Shown one piece after another: positions 17,932 to 27,240 of a stretch of DNA of 34,098 nucleotides. The notes under the pieces were generated by a model. It ran no database searches. It worked only from the letters and a program-made list of their open reading frames with translations, and had not been told where the DNA came from. Source of the DNA: Leptolyngbyaceae cyanobacterium MO_188.B28 (lineage in GTDB: Bacteria; Cyanobacteriota; Cyanobacteriia; Phormidesmidales; Phormidesmidaceae); contig JASJDH010000034.1 in the NCBI GenBank assembly GCA_030065175.1, positions 1 to 34,098 of the forward strand. Direction: 5' to 3'. The position numbers and the translations under genes were made by a program. Position 1 is the first letter of the stretch. Every line of letters begins with the position of its first letter.

Positions 17932-18141
17932 AGCGGCGCACCACTTATCCACAACCTAGCAGCTTGAAGAATATTTTCCTACAAGAGAATCAATCCTAAC
18001 CTTCCAGGAGGACATTATCGCCACACAACTTAACCATTAGCCTCCAAATTTAACGCTCATCCGCCCAATCGTTTAAATCTACGCCGATCGCTAAATCTTC
18101 AGCCTCCACCACAAAACAATCAGACGATCCTCAACCAAAAA

Positions 18142-18172
18142 CGACGCCCAGGTCGATATAACCCGGGCGTCG
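18142..18172 (-). terminator. Strong hairpin (12-bp stem with one mismatch, 7-nt loop) followed by TTTTTGG when read on the minus strand
   Basis: CGACGCCCAGGT / ACCCGGGCGTCG arms at 18142..18153 and 18161..18172; the flanking plus-strand bases ccaaaaa read as a U-tract on the minus strand. Confidence 0.45.
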
Positions 18173-18289
18173 ATTTATATAAGCCAGCTCATTTATAAAA
18201 ATTCAAGCTGACGGCTTTGAAAAGAATTTTGATACTTCCATCAAAGCATCAAAATATGAGGATCTTGTGGAGAAGGATGGGTGGATTTA

Positions 18290-18368
18290 GGGAATGGGAG
18301 GGCAGGGGGAGCAGAGGGGGAGAGGATAGGGGAGATGGGGAGGATAGAGGAGATAGGGAGGATGAGTA
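18290..18368 (+). repeat. G/A-only tract with G-quadruplex-compatible G runs and an 18-bp tandem repeat
   Basis: GGGaatGGGaGGGcaGGGGG at 18290..18309, then GGGG runs and GAGGATAGGGGAGATGGG / GAGGATAGAGGAGATAGG / GAGGATGAG (period 18, from 18322). Confidence 0.75.
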
Positions 18369-18712
18369 GCATCGCCCACACAAATTCTTTCAGCGCCATT
18401 TGAAGCAAGTGAAGCTCAGGAAGAATAGAAAGAAGAAAGAAGCCAAAATCTAAAATCCAAAATCCTCAGGAAATAGAGAAAATCGTAAAGGAAGCAGAGA
18501 GTCGTTGCTCAGAAAGGCTGGATCGCCTACTGGAGGGGCGTTAGAGGGTAAAAATTGGGGCGACTTAGCATAGCCGAAGACTCTATATATAAATACAAAC
18601 TCAAAAAAATAGATCAAATCTAGTTACAAGAATTGCTCAATTCGCCTAGTCTCGTGCTACAACATCCCCAGCATCCTTAAAGTATGGATATTTCAAGGGG
18701 AGAACGAAGGCA

Positions 18713-19819
18713 ATGTTGGAACCGCTAACCCGAATTTTGCTTTGGGCAGCCGTTGGTCTAATTATTTGGTATGTGCTGCTGAGGCTCATTCCCAGGAACT
18801 ATCTCACCTGGTTTGGCGGGTTAGTCGTCTTAGTCTTGATCGTCCTTTCATTCGTCGATCGAGACAGTGAAACCGTCGAAATGATCTGGGACATTATTTC
18901 GTTACCCCTAAATCCCTTAGGGTTATCGGTCTTGTTCCTGGCATTTTCCCTCAAAGATGGCAGCCAAAAAGTCAATGGGAATCAAGTTGTCGCAGCCTTT
19001 CTGGTGCTTTTGCTCGCCAGTATGCCCCTCATTTCCCGATTTCTGGTTAACCGGGCTGAACAGTCTGTGCAGGAAGCCTTTAACAACCAGCTGAACATTT
19101 GTGTGCAGGTCTGCCCAGAGGGACAGGCGACCCTGGCTGAAGTGGGCAACACTATGCGGGCGATCGTGGTGTTGGGAGATAGCCAGATGGACACCGGGCA
19201 GTTAATTGAGACAGTCAGTGATGAGGAGGGCGAACGTCCGCCATCGCCAACCACAGCGATGGTGCCGCGTCTGCTGAGGGCGGCCAGTCTCTATGGCGAG
19301 GTTCGGGCTCGAGGCGGGGCCCCCTGGATGATTGTCACCATGAAGAGAGAGGATTCGGAAAAGGAACAAGCCAAAGCAACCGCTATCAGACAACAGTTAA
19401 GCGCTAACGGAGTCCCGATTGAGAGAATTGAAGTTCAAGCTTTGGGGACCGATATCCGTAAAAGTGCTGACGAGGCCAGAGAATTTCTAGAAGGGCGGCA
19501 GCTGATAGCTCCAGGGCAGCGGATTATGGTCGTGACCCCGGCCTTGTCCATGCGTCGAGCCAGCTTAACTTTCTCGAAGGTGTTTCGGGATTTGCAAGTC
19601 CGCATTGTGGCCAGACCGACCGGATTTTACATTACTCGGCCAGACAATAGCGACGATCTGCTGGTTCGATTACGGGATCTATTTCCCAGTGTAGAAGCCC
19701 TCAGCACGACGAGTCGAGTCGTGGACGAGTATCTGACCTGGGGATACTACTTCTTGCGGGGATGGTTACCGGGCTTCAATGTGATTTGGACTAACGTCGT
19801 TGAGGTTTGGGGGCAATAA
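18713..19819 (+). CDS. Membrane-anchored YdcF/DUF218 (ElyC/SanA)-like protein
   Basis: Several N-terminal TM helices, then AIVVLGDSQMD.., RLLRAASLYGEVRARGGAPWMIVT.., EAREFLE.., IMVVTPALSMRRASLTFSKV (the 'MRRA' motif typical of DUF218). Confidence 0.75.
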   Translation: MLEPLTRILLWAAVGLIIWYVLLRLIPRNYLTWFGGLVVLVLIVLSFVDRDSETVEMIWDIISLPLNPLGLSVLFLAFSLKDGSQKVNGNQVVAAFLVLLLASMPLISRFLVNRAEQSVQEAFNNQLNICVQVCPEGQATLAEVGNTMRAIVVLGDSQMDTGQLIETVSDEEGERPPSPTTAMVPRLLRAASLYGEVRARGGAPWMIVTMKREDSEKEQAKATAIRQQLSANGVPIERIEVQALGTDIRKSADEAREFLEGRQLIAPGQRIMVVTPALSMRRASLTFSKVFRDLQVRIVARPTGFYITRPDNSDDLLVRLRDLFPSVEALSTTSRVVDEYLTWGYYFLRGWLPGFNVIWTNVVEVWGQ

Positions 19820-19851
19820 GCCAAGGCGCCCCAGTGATTCTTCTCAGGGAT

Positions 19852-19882
19852 CTAGGTAATTCGCCTAGGCAATTCGTCTAGG
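19852..19882. repeat. 13-bp tandem repeat CTAGGNAATTCGN (2.4 copies) just upstream of the ABC transporter start
   Basis: ctaggtaattcgc / ctaggcaattcgt / ctagg. Confidence 0.75.
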
Positions 19883-19904
19883 ATAGTGAAGCAGCCATCC
19901 ACGG

Positions 19905-21683
19905 ATGGCGTCACTTCCTTTGACTTCGGAATTTATGGTGCGCTCTCGACTGCAAAAGCTGGCAACTTATCTCCGTCCCCACTGGGGTCAGTCTTTACTC
20001 GGCGTCCTCGCCCTCCTGGCGGTCAATATCATCGGGGTTCGAATTCCTTTGATTATCCGGGACGGTATTGATACGCTTCAGGTTACGTTCAGCTTTAAAC
20101 GGGTGCTCACCTATGTTTTTTGGGTTCTCGTCTTAGCCTCCATCATGTGGGTGATTCGAATGGGATCCCGCATCTTGATCTTTGGCGTCGGACGTCAGGT
20201 TGAATTTGATCTCAAACAAAAAATCTTTGAGCATCTCCTTACCCTAGAACCGGCTTATTTTGCCAAAAATACAGCTGGGGAGCTGATTAGTCGGGCGACG
20301 AGCGATGTTGATAATATCCGCCGATTACTGGGATTCGCCGTACTCAGTTTATCTAACACCCTGTTGGCCTATTCCCTTACCTTGCCGTTTATGTGGTCCA
20401 TCAGCGTCCGACTAACTTTGATTGCGGTGATGGTATATCCCATCATGCTGGTTTTGGTGCGGCTATTTAGCGATCGCTTGCGGAGTCAGCAGTTACAAGT
20501 TCAGCAGGGGCTTTCCAACCTGAGTCAACTGATTCAGGAGGATATGAGCGGCATCTCACTGATCAAAATCTATGGGCAAGAAGCGAACGAGCGACGAGCC
20601 TTCAATCGATTAAATCAGGCCCTTTTGGAGTCCAACCTCACCCTGGCCAGAACCCGCAATACGCTGTTTCCGCTGTTGGGGGGACTGGCCAGCATTAGCC
20701 TGCTCTTGACGCTAGCGGTAGGGGCAGGCGAGATCGCAGACGGCAGCCTCAGTGTCGGCGAATTCATTGCCTTCATCCTCTATGTGGAAAGGCTGGTATT
20801 TCCCACCGCTCTATTGGGCTTTACGATTACCGCCTATCAGCGGGGAGAAGTCAGCATCGATCGAGTAGAGGCGATTCTAAGCAATCAACCCAAGATTCAA
20901 AATTCCCCCAAGACCCTGGCCCATCCGATTCAGCAAGTCAAAGGCGAAATTCAGGCTCGACAGCTTTCTTATACTTATCCCGGCTCAACCACACCAGCTC
21001 TAGACCGGGTAAATTTTGTCATGCATCCGGGAGAAACCGTCGCCATTGTCGGACCGATTGGCTCGGGTAAGTCCACCTTAGCCAACGCCCTGCCCCGCCT
21101 GCTCGATATTGCGCCGGGTCAGCTTTTCTTAGACGGCCATGACATCACCCAACTGAGCTTGGGGGATCTGAGACGCGCGATCGCTTTTGTTCCCCAAGAC
21201 AGCTTCCTCTTCAGTACAACCGTCAAAAACAATATTCGCTACGGCAATCCCCTCAGTGAGCTATTTGACATCGAATACGCCGCCAAAAAAGCTCAGATTA
21301 ACCAAGAAATCCTCAACTTTCCCCAACAGTACGACACGATTGTAGGGGAACGCGGAATCACCCTTTCCGGAGGACAACGTCAGCGCACAGCCCTCGCTCG
21401 CGCCCTTTTAATCGACACCCCCATCCTTGTACTAGATGATTCCCTATCGAGTGTAGACAACCAAACCGCCACAAGCATTCTCAAGCTCTTAGCCCATGGC
21501 TCCCGGCGCAAAACTGTCATCTTTATTTCCCACCAAATGTCAGCGGCGGCCACTGCCGATCGGATTCTAGTAATGGACAAGGGTAAGATTGTCCAGTCTG
21601 GAACCCATTCTCAGCTCATAGCGCAGACCGGACTCTATCAATCCCTATGGGAGCAACATAAACTCGAAGAAGTCTTAACCTAG
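19905..21683 (+). CDS. ABC transporter, fused permease/ATP-binding protein (MdlB/MsbA-like exporter)
   Basis: TM domain plus Walker A GPIGSGKST, Q-loop FVPQDSFLFSTTV, signature LSGGQRQRTALARALL, Walker B ILVLDDSLSSVD. Confidence 0.93.
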   Translation: MASLPLTSEFMVRSRLQKLATYLRPHWGQSLLGVLALLAVNIIGVRIPLIIRDGIDTLQVTFSFKRVLTYVFWVLVLASIMWVIRMGSRILIFGVGRQVEFDLKQKIFEHLLTLEPAYFAKNTAGELISRATSDVDNIRRLLGFAVLSLSNTLLAYSLTLPFMWSISVRLTLIAVMVYPIMLVLVRLFSDRLRSQQLQVQQGLSNLSQLIQEDMSGISLIKIYGQEANERRAFNRLNQALLESNLTLARTRNTLFPLLGGLASISLLLTLAVGAGEIADGSLSVGEFIAFILYVERLVFPTALLGFTITAYQRGEVSIDRVEAILSNQPKIQNSPKTLAHPIQQVKGEIQARQLSYTYPGSTTPALDRVNFVMHPGETVAIVGPIGSGKSTLANALPRLLDIAPGQLFLDGHDITQLSLGDLRRAIAFVPQDSFLFSTTVKNNIRYGNPLSELFDIEYAAKKAQINQEILNFPQQYDTIVGERGITLSGGQRQRTALARALLIDTPILVLDDSLSSVDNQTATSILKLLAHGSRRKTVIFISHQMSAAATADRILVMDKGKIVQSGTHSQLIAQTGLYQSLWEQHKLEEVLT

Positions 21684-21810
21684 AGATTTGACCCAATAAT
21701 CAAGACACTCAATCATTCATTAAGGAAATGCAAGCGATAAGCAGGCTTACCAATTAGTGAGCAATTTACACGGGACAATCCAACAGACAAAGAACATAAA
21801 AGCCGCATAA

Positions 21811-21845
21811 AAGCCAGAAATCAGTATTAAACTGACTTCTGGCTT
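21811..21845. terminator. Bidirectional terminator-like hairpin between convergent ABC transporter and pilC
   Basis: AAGCCAGAAATCAGT-attaa-ACTGACTTCTGGCTT (14 of 15 paired); TTTT follows on the minus strand and gcattttg on the plus strand. Confidence 0.65.
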
Positions 21846-21954
21846 CTGCATTTTGTATTCCTTACCTACCCAATTCTTAACTTGCTCGGTTTAATCTTCA
21901 GATTCTGCCTCCCCAAGAACATTTTCAGAAATTTCGCTAACCGCAAAATGCGCA

Positions 21955-23175
21955 TTAACCAATGGCGTCCATCACCTTAAACATGGGGAGATACATAGAA
22001 ATCAGAATCGACCCAACCATACCCCCTAGAACAATAATCATAATCGGCTCCAGAATACTGGTCAGCGCTTTAACCGCCTGCTCCACCTCATCTTCATAAA
22101 AGTCAGCGACCTTCATCAGCATCTGATCCAGTTCCCCGGTTTCCTCCCCAATACTGATCATCTGAATCGCCATAATGGGGAAAACTTGATAGCGTTGCAG
22201 AGCTAAGCTAATCATGCCGCCCGTTTGAATTTCCTGACGAGCGCCGTCTACGGCATTCGAAATCACCTGATTTCCAGCCGTATCCCGAACAATTTCAAGC
22301 GCCGTCAGAATCGGTACGCCGGATCGGGAGAGAGAACCAAATGTGCGGCAGAATCGGGCGGTGGCGGTTTTCTGAATCAGATCGCCAAACAAGGGCATTT
22401 TTAGGGACAGCCGATCAATGGTTTCGCGGCCTACCCGAGTTGAGTAATATCGGCGATAGGCAAAAATCGTAATAACGATCACCCCAATCATAATCACCCA
22501 ATTGAAGGGCTGCCTGAGAAAGTTACTGATGGACAGCATCATTTGGGTAAACGCAGGCAGGTCAGTCCCCAATTCAGCAAAAATATCCGCAAAAATGGGG
22601 ATCAAAAACATGGTCATACCAATAAAAATCACCGTCGCCAGGATCCCAACGGTGACGGGATAAGCCATTGCTGACTTAATCTGGTTTTGCAATCGGTTAA
22701 GGTCTTCTAGAAGTTTTGCGAGGCGATTTAAAACTTCGTCTAAAACCCCGCCGACTTCCCCTGCTTGCACCATGCTGACATACAGACCATCAAAGCATTG
22801 GGGATGCTTACGCATTGAATCCGACAAGTTTGTTCCTTGTTGAACATCCGCATTGATGGCCTGCAATGCCTTTTTCAGCTTCGGATTGGGACATTCCTCC
22901 GCCAGAACCCCTAACCCCCTAACCAAAGCAACCCCAGCATTGACCAGCGCAGCGAACTGTCGAGAAAAAACCGCTTTATCTTTGACAGTGACACTAGCCA
23001 GAGAGGTCTGAAGATCTTTGAGATCAATATTTAAGCCTCGATCTTCCTTAATCTCCTGAATGAAGACGCCCCGCTCCTTGATCAGGTTACGGGCTTCACT
23101 TGGGGTGGCGGCGGTGACCCTCTCTTTCCTGGGCCTGCCGGCCGTATCGCGTCCAGTAGCAACGTAGGTAGGCAT
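21955..23175 (-). CDS. pilC: Type IV pilus inner-membrane platform protein PilC (T2SF family)
   Basis: MPTYVATGRDTAGRPRKERVTAATPSEARNLIKERG..; VFSRQFAALVNAGVALVRGL; FCRTFGSLSRSGVPILTALEIV; MISIGEETGELDQML. Confidence 0.95.
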   Translation of the reverse strand: MPTYVATGRDTAGRPRKERVTAATPSEARNLIKERGVFIQEIKEDRGLNIDLKDLQTSLASVTVKDKAVFSRQFAALVNAGVALVRGLGVLAEECPNPKLKKALQAINADVQQGTNLSDSMRKHPQCFDGLYVSMVQAGEVGGVLDEVLNRLAKLLEDLNRLQNQIKSAMAYPVTVGILATVIFIGMTMFLIPIFADIFAELGTDLPAFTQMMLSISNFLRQPFNWVIMIGVIVITIFAYRRYYSTRVGRETIDRLSLKMPLFGDLIQKTATARFCRTFGSLSRSGVPILTALEIVRDTAGNQVISNAVDGARQEIQTGGMISLALQRYQVFPIMAIQMISIGEETGELDQMLMKVADFYEDEVEQAVKALTSILEPIMIIVLGGMVGSILISMYLPMFKVMDAIG

Positions 23176-23280
23176 GGTTCTATGGGGTGTCGACTATCGA
23201 GTGACAATTCAGGCAATCTTAACGTAATCGTATCGTAGCGGCGCTCTGAAAATCAGGAGCAAATTGGCCGATAAACTTCA

Positions 23281-23308
23281 TAGGGGGGCGCAACAAGCCG
23301 CCCCCCTA
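23281..23308. promoter_or_regulatory. GC-rich perfect hairpin TAGGGGGGCG-caacaagc-CGCCCCCCTA between pilT and pilC
   Basis: Perfect 10-bp stem, 8-nt loop, no T-tract on either side; candidate attenuator or mRNA-stability element. Confidence 0.5.
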
Positions 23309-23395
23309 TTCATGATCTAATAGAACTTTAAACGGGAGGGAGCCATGCCAACCGCACCTCACTCAAGGTCTCAGAAGGCGGACGCCCCAATCACT

Positions 23396-24535
23396 CTATC
23401 GTCTAGACCCAGCATACGCGCCTTTCTTAGCCCCTGCCGACTGAGGGGCCGCCGCTGAGGATGATCCATGCATCAAACGTTGAAGTTCATCAGGTTTAGA
23501 GGTTTTAGACATCGCCGCGTCAAACGAAATGATTTCGGCATTATAAAGATCCGCTAAAACCCGCTCCAATGTCTGCATGCCCAATTTACCGCCGGTTTGG
23601 ATGGCGCTGTAAATCTGCGCCGTCTTCCCTTCTCGAATCATGTTCGAGATTGCAGGCGTCACTAACATGATTTCCTGAGCCATCACCCGACCAAATTCAC
23701 CGGGTTTTGGATTTTGCTTCGAAATCAACGTTTGACTCAAAACGGCGACCAGAGATCCAGACAGTTGAACCCTCACTTGCTGCTGTTGATCGGGGGGAAA
23801 CACATCAACCATCCGGTCAACCGTTTGGGCGGCGGAACTGGTATGAAGAGTGCCAAAGACTAAGTGCCCCGTCTCAGCAGCGGAAATCGCCAAAGAGATG
23901 GTTTCTAGATCCCGCATTTCACCCACCAGAATCACGTCGGGGTCTTCGCGGAGAGCCGCCCTTAAGGCATTGGAGAAACTCTGAGTGTCTTCCCCCACCT
24001 GACGCTGGTGAATTAGGCTTTTGATCGGTTCGTAGACGAATTCAATCGGATCCTCAACCGTCAGAATATGTTCGGCTCGGCTCATGTTGATGTTATTAAT
24101 CATCGAAGCCAGCGTGGTGGATTTGCCAGATCCAGTCGGTCCCGTCACCAAGATCAATCCCCGAGGTTTTTCCGCCAACTCCCGAACGATATCCGGCAAT
24201 CCTAGCGTATCCATAGATGGAATCTTAGAGCTGAGCGCCCGCAGGCAGGCGGCGTAGGTGCCTCGGTCTTTATACACATTGACGCGGAAGCGGGCTAAAC
24301 CCCTAACGCCGTAAGAACAATCCAGCTCCCAGGTTTGCTCCAATTGCTTTCGTTGAGTATTATTCAGCATGCTGAAGATGAGGCGCTGACATTGTTCCGA
24401 TGAAAGCGGATCATACTCAGTTGGAGTCAAATGCCCACTAATCCGAATGTAGGGAGGAAGGCCCGCTGACAGATGTAAATCCGAACCACCGCGCTCCACC
24501 ACTTCTTCCATCAGGTCTTCAATCATCATTTCCAT
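23396..24535 (-). CDS. pilT: Type IV pilus retraction ATPase PilT
   Basis: GLILVTGPTGSGKSTTLASMINNIN; AALREDPDVILVGEMRDLETISLAISAAETGHLVFGTLHTSSAAQTVDRMVDVFP. Confidence 0.96.
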   Translation of the reverse strand: MEMMIEDLMEEVVERGGSDLHLSAGLPPYIRISGHLTPTEYDPLSSEQCQRLIFSMLNNTQRKQLEQTWELDCSYGVRGLARFRVNVYKDRGTYAACLRALSSKIPSMDTLGLPDIVRELAEKPRGLILVTGPTGSGKSTTLASMINNINMSRAEHILTVEDPIEFVYEPIKSLIHQRQVGEDTQSFSNALRAALREDPDVILVGEMRDLETISLAISAAETGHLVFGTLHTSSAAQTVDRMVDVFPPDQQQQVRVQLSGSLVAVLSQTLISKQNPKPGEFGRVMAQEIMLVTPAISNMIREGKTAQIYSAIQTGGKLGMQTLERVLADLYNAEIISFDAAMSKTSKPDELQRLMHGSSSAAAPQSAGAKKGAYAGSRR

Positions 24536-24665
24536 AGGGCAGCCTCAGGTAATAGTTCAATGGGGTTCTTCAAGCGTTCGAAGTATGCTCTGAACAGAGA
24601 GAATTCGATATCAAGTCAGCAAGCGGTCGGGAAACATCGTCCGTAGTCTATCAATCACTTATGCC

Positions 24666-26675
24666 TCAACTATGAAAGCGGGGAGTTAAACAATAGGGGC
24701 AGTCTAGCCATTCCTGCTTCAATTCGGCATGGCAGGTATGGCAAGTTAGAGAGAGTTTACGCTTGGCTTTTAATTCAGCCTCTAGACCCGTGTCTGTAAA
24801 GGTAACCCGCTCTACTTCATCAAGCGTTGTATACCCATCCTTCACCAAATTCAAGCTGTAGGCTAATAAGGTCTGCATGCCTTCCTCAACGGCGACTTCC
24901 TTGATCCGCTCCGTCGAGGCGCCTTCTGAAATGAGCGTTTGGATAGCTTCGGTGTTGCGCATCACCTCATAGACGCCTACCCGTCCCTTATAGCCGCTCC
25001 CTTGACAGGTACTGCAAAGATCTCCGCTGGCTTGAACCGCTTCAATTTCGCTCTGGGGAATGACATTGGCCTTGTAGAAAGTGACTTCTGTGTCGCTGGA
25101 GACGCTGAGGCCAAACCGCGCCAACTCTTCTGGGCTAGGGTTATAGGGAATGCGACAATCAGCACACACGCGACGCACTAGACGTTGAGCTAGCACGCCA
25201 ATCAGCGAACTTGAAATCTGGAAGGCTTCCACCCCCATTTCATCCAACCGGGAAACGGCCCCTGCGGCGTCATTGGTGTGCAATGTCGTCAAGACAAGGT
25301 GTCCGGTTAAGGCGGCTTCGATCGCGGTCTTCGCAGTTTCCGGATCGCGAGTCTCACCCACTAGGATGACATCGGGGTCTTGCCGCAAAAAAGCCCGCAG
25401 GATGGAGGGAAAGTCCATACCTTTCTCCCGCAGGACCTGGACCTGGGTGATGCCTGGTAAGGAATATTCAACGGGATCCTCAGCCGTACTGATATTGACG
25501 CCGGGTTTATTCCGTTCAGCTAGCGCTGAGTAAAGCGTTGTGGTTTTACCGGATCCGGTTGGCCCAGTCACCAAAATCAAACCGTAGGGTCGAGAGGCCA
25601 TGGACTGAACAATACTGAGGGTCTCGGGATCCGTAATTAATTTGTCTAACCCCAGTTGGGTAGACGAGTTATCCAGGATCCGTAAGACGACTTTTTCGCC
25701 ATAGCGGGTAGGAATAGTGCTGACTCGGAAATCCACCTTGCGTTGCTGAAAAACCCGGCGAATTCGACCGTCCTGGGGAATTCGCCGCTCGGCGATATCC
25801 AGGTTGGAGATAATCTTAAAGCGAGCAGTCACCGAAGGGATGATCTTCTTAGGCAACGCGGGAAACGCTTCCCGTAAAACTCCGTCTTTGCGAAACCGAA
25901 TCCGCAGAGATTCTTCCTGCGGTTCGATATGAATATCGGATATTCCATCCTGTAACGCCTTAACTAGAATCTTATTGACTAAAGCGATGACCGGCGCTGC
26001 GCCCGCATCCTGAAGAGCGGCGCCGAGATCGGATTCTTCATCTTGAACATCTTCAAGATCACCCTCAGAATCTAGATCTAAGTCATCCAGATCAGATTGA
26101 ACATCAACCGCTTGCTCAAGGTCGCGCTGTTTCTCACGGGCGACTTGCTCATCCAAATAGGTTGAAATTAACCGCTGATAATCCTCAACGGTGATCACCA
26201 TACGCTGGAGCTTGAGATTTTGCGGACGCAGGATCCGATTCAAATCGTCTTGGGCTTCCAAATTCTCCGGATCCACCATCGCGACTAAAACCGCCCCGGT
26301 GTCTTCGTCGATGCGAGATAAGGGCACCAATCGATGTCGCCGACAAATATCAACCGGGATTAAAGAGTCGATCAGCTGAGAGATCTGGGTATTGGAGACT
26401 TTATCAAGTTCCGGATCCAGAGATTCAACCCCGTAAAGGATTTTGAGTTCAAACAGCTGCTGCTTCTTATACTGTCGGATCAACTCAGGTGAGAGTTGTT
26501 GACCCGTTATAGACTCTAAGACATCGGTTAAAGATCGACCTGTTCTACGACTCTCCACCAGAGCCTGCTGCATTTGTTCGCTATCGACGAAACCTGCTTG
26601 AATCAGCTTATTGCCAAATGGCGAAAAGCTCCTTTGCAAAACAAGCGCACGCCGCTGTGATGAGGAGTTAGTCAT
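24666..26675 (-). CDS. pilB: Type IV pilus extension ATPase PilB (GspE/PulE family) with N-terminal MshEN-type region and C-terminal zinc ribbon
   Basis: LILVTGPTGSGKTTTLYSAL; ILRAFLRQDPDVILVGETRDPETAKTAIEAALTGHLVLTTLHTNDA; CADCRIPYN..CSTCQGSGYKGRVGVYEVM; C-terminal CHTCHAEL..CPYC. Confidence 0.95.
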   Translation of the reverse strand: MTNSSSQRRALVLQRSFSPFGNKLIQAGFVDSEQMQQALVESRRTGRSLTDVLESITGQQLSPELIRQYKKQQLFELKILYGVESLDPELDKVSNTQISQLIDSLIPVDICRRHRLVPLSRIDEDTGAVLVAMVDPENLEAQDDLNRILRPQNLKLQRMVITVEDYQRLISTYLDEQVAREKQRDLEQAVDVQSDLDDLDLDSEGDLEDVQDEESDLGAALQDAGAAPVIALVNKILVKALQDGISDIHIEPQEESLRIRFRKDGVLREAFPALPKKIIPSVTARFKIISNLDIAERRIPQDGRIRRVFQQRKVDFRVSTIPTRYGEKVVLRILDNSSTQLGLDKLITDPETLSIVQSMASRPYGLILVTGPTGSGKTTTLYSALAERNKPGVNISTAEDPVEYSLPGITQVQVLREKGMDFPSILRAFLRQDPDVILVGETRDPETAKTAIEAALTGHLVLTTLHTNDAAGAVSRLDEMGVEAFQISSSLIGVLAQRLVRRVCADCRIPYNPSPEELARFGLSVSSDTEVTFYKANVIPQSEIEAVQASGDLCSTCQGSGYKGRVGVYEVMRNTEAIQTLISEGASTERIKEVAVEEGMQTLLAYSLNLVKDGYTTLDEVERVTFTDTGLEAELKAKRKLSLTCHTCHAELKQEWLDCPYCLTPRFHS

Positions 26676-27240
26676 AAGCTAATGTGGAAGAATCTTTACA
26701 AAGAGTATGCCCAGAAAATTCTGACTATTTCATCAAATGAAGAAATAGACTGTCTACAAGGTACCAATTCTAACGACTCGCGAGGGAGTCTAAGGCTTCA
26801 GGATTACGGAGAAAAGGCGGAACAGCGCCAATCTGTTTAAGTGATCTTCTCAAAACATGTCCGTATACGGTCATTCCGATGATAGCCCTTCGCTTAGGAT
26901 CGATTCCTTAAAGCGGATGATTGCTCCAGACAGGCCAAGGAGCAGTCCACATCTAATTTTTTAAATTGTCTTAATAAATCGTCTGAGTTCTGTTTTCCGT
27001 CCTTCGCCAGCTGAGTTAAGCGTAGCGGGCAGGATGTTCTTTGGCAGGGTGGGATAGACTGTTCAAATCAACTTTGGATTTTTTATTATGCTAGGTAATT
27101 AGTTGGCTGTTGACTGTAAAAATGTCAAGCTGACTAAATCTTGTAATCAATAAGGTCCCGACATAGAGCATTAGCTCTGTTAGGGTAAGCATACGATTCA
27201 ACGGTCTTTCCCTACGAATAAGAGGTACGACGAGAGCATA

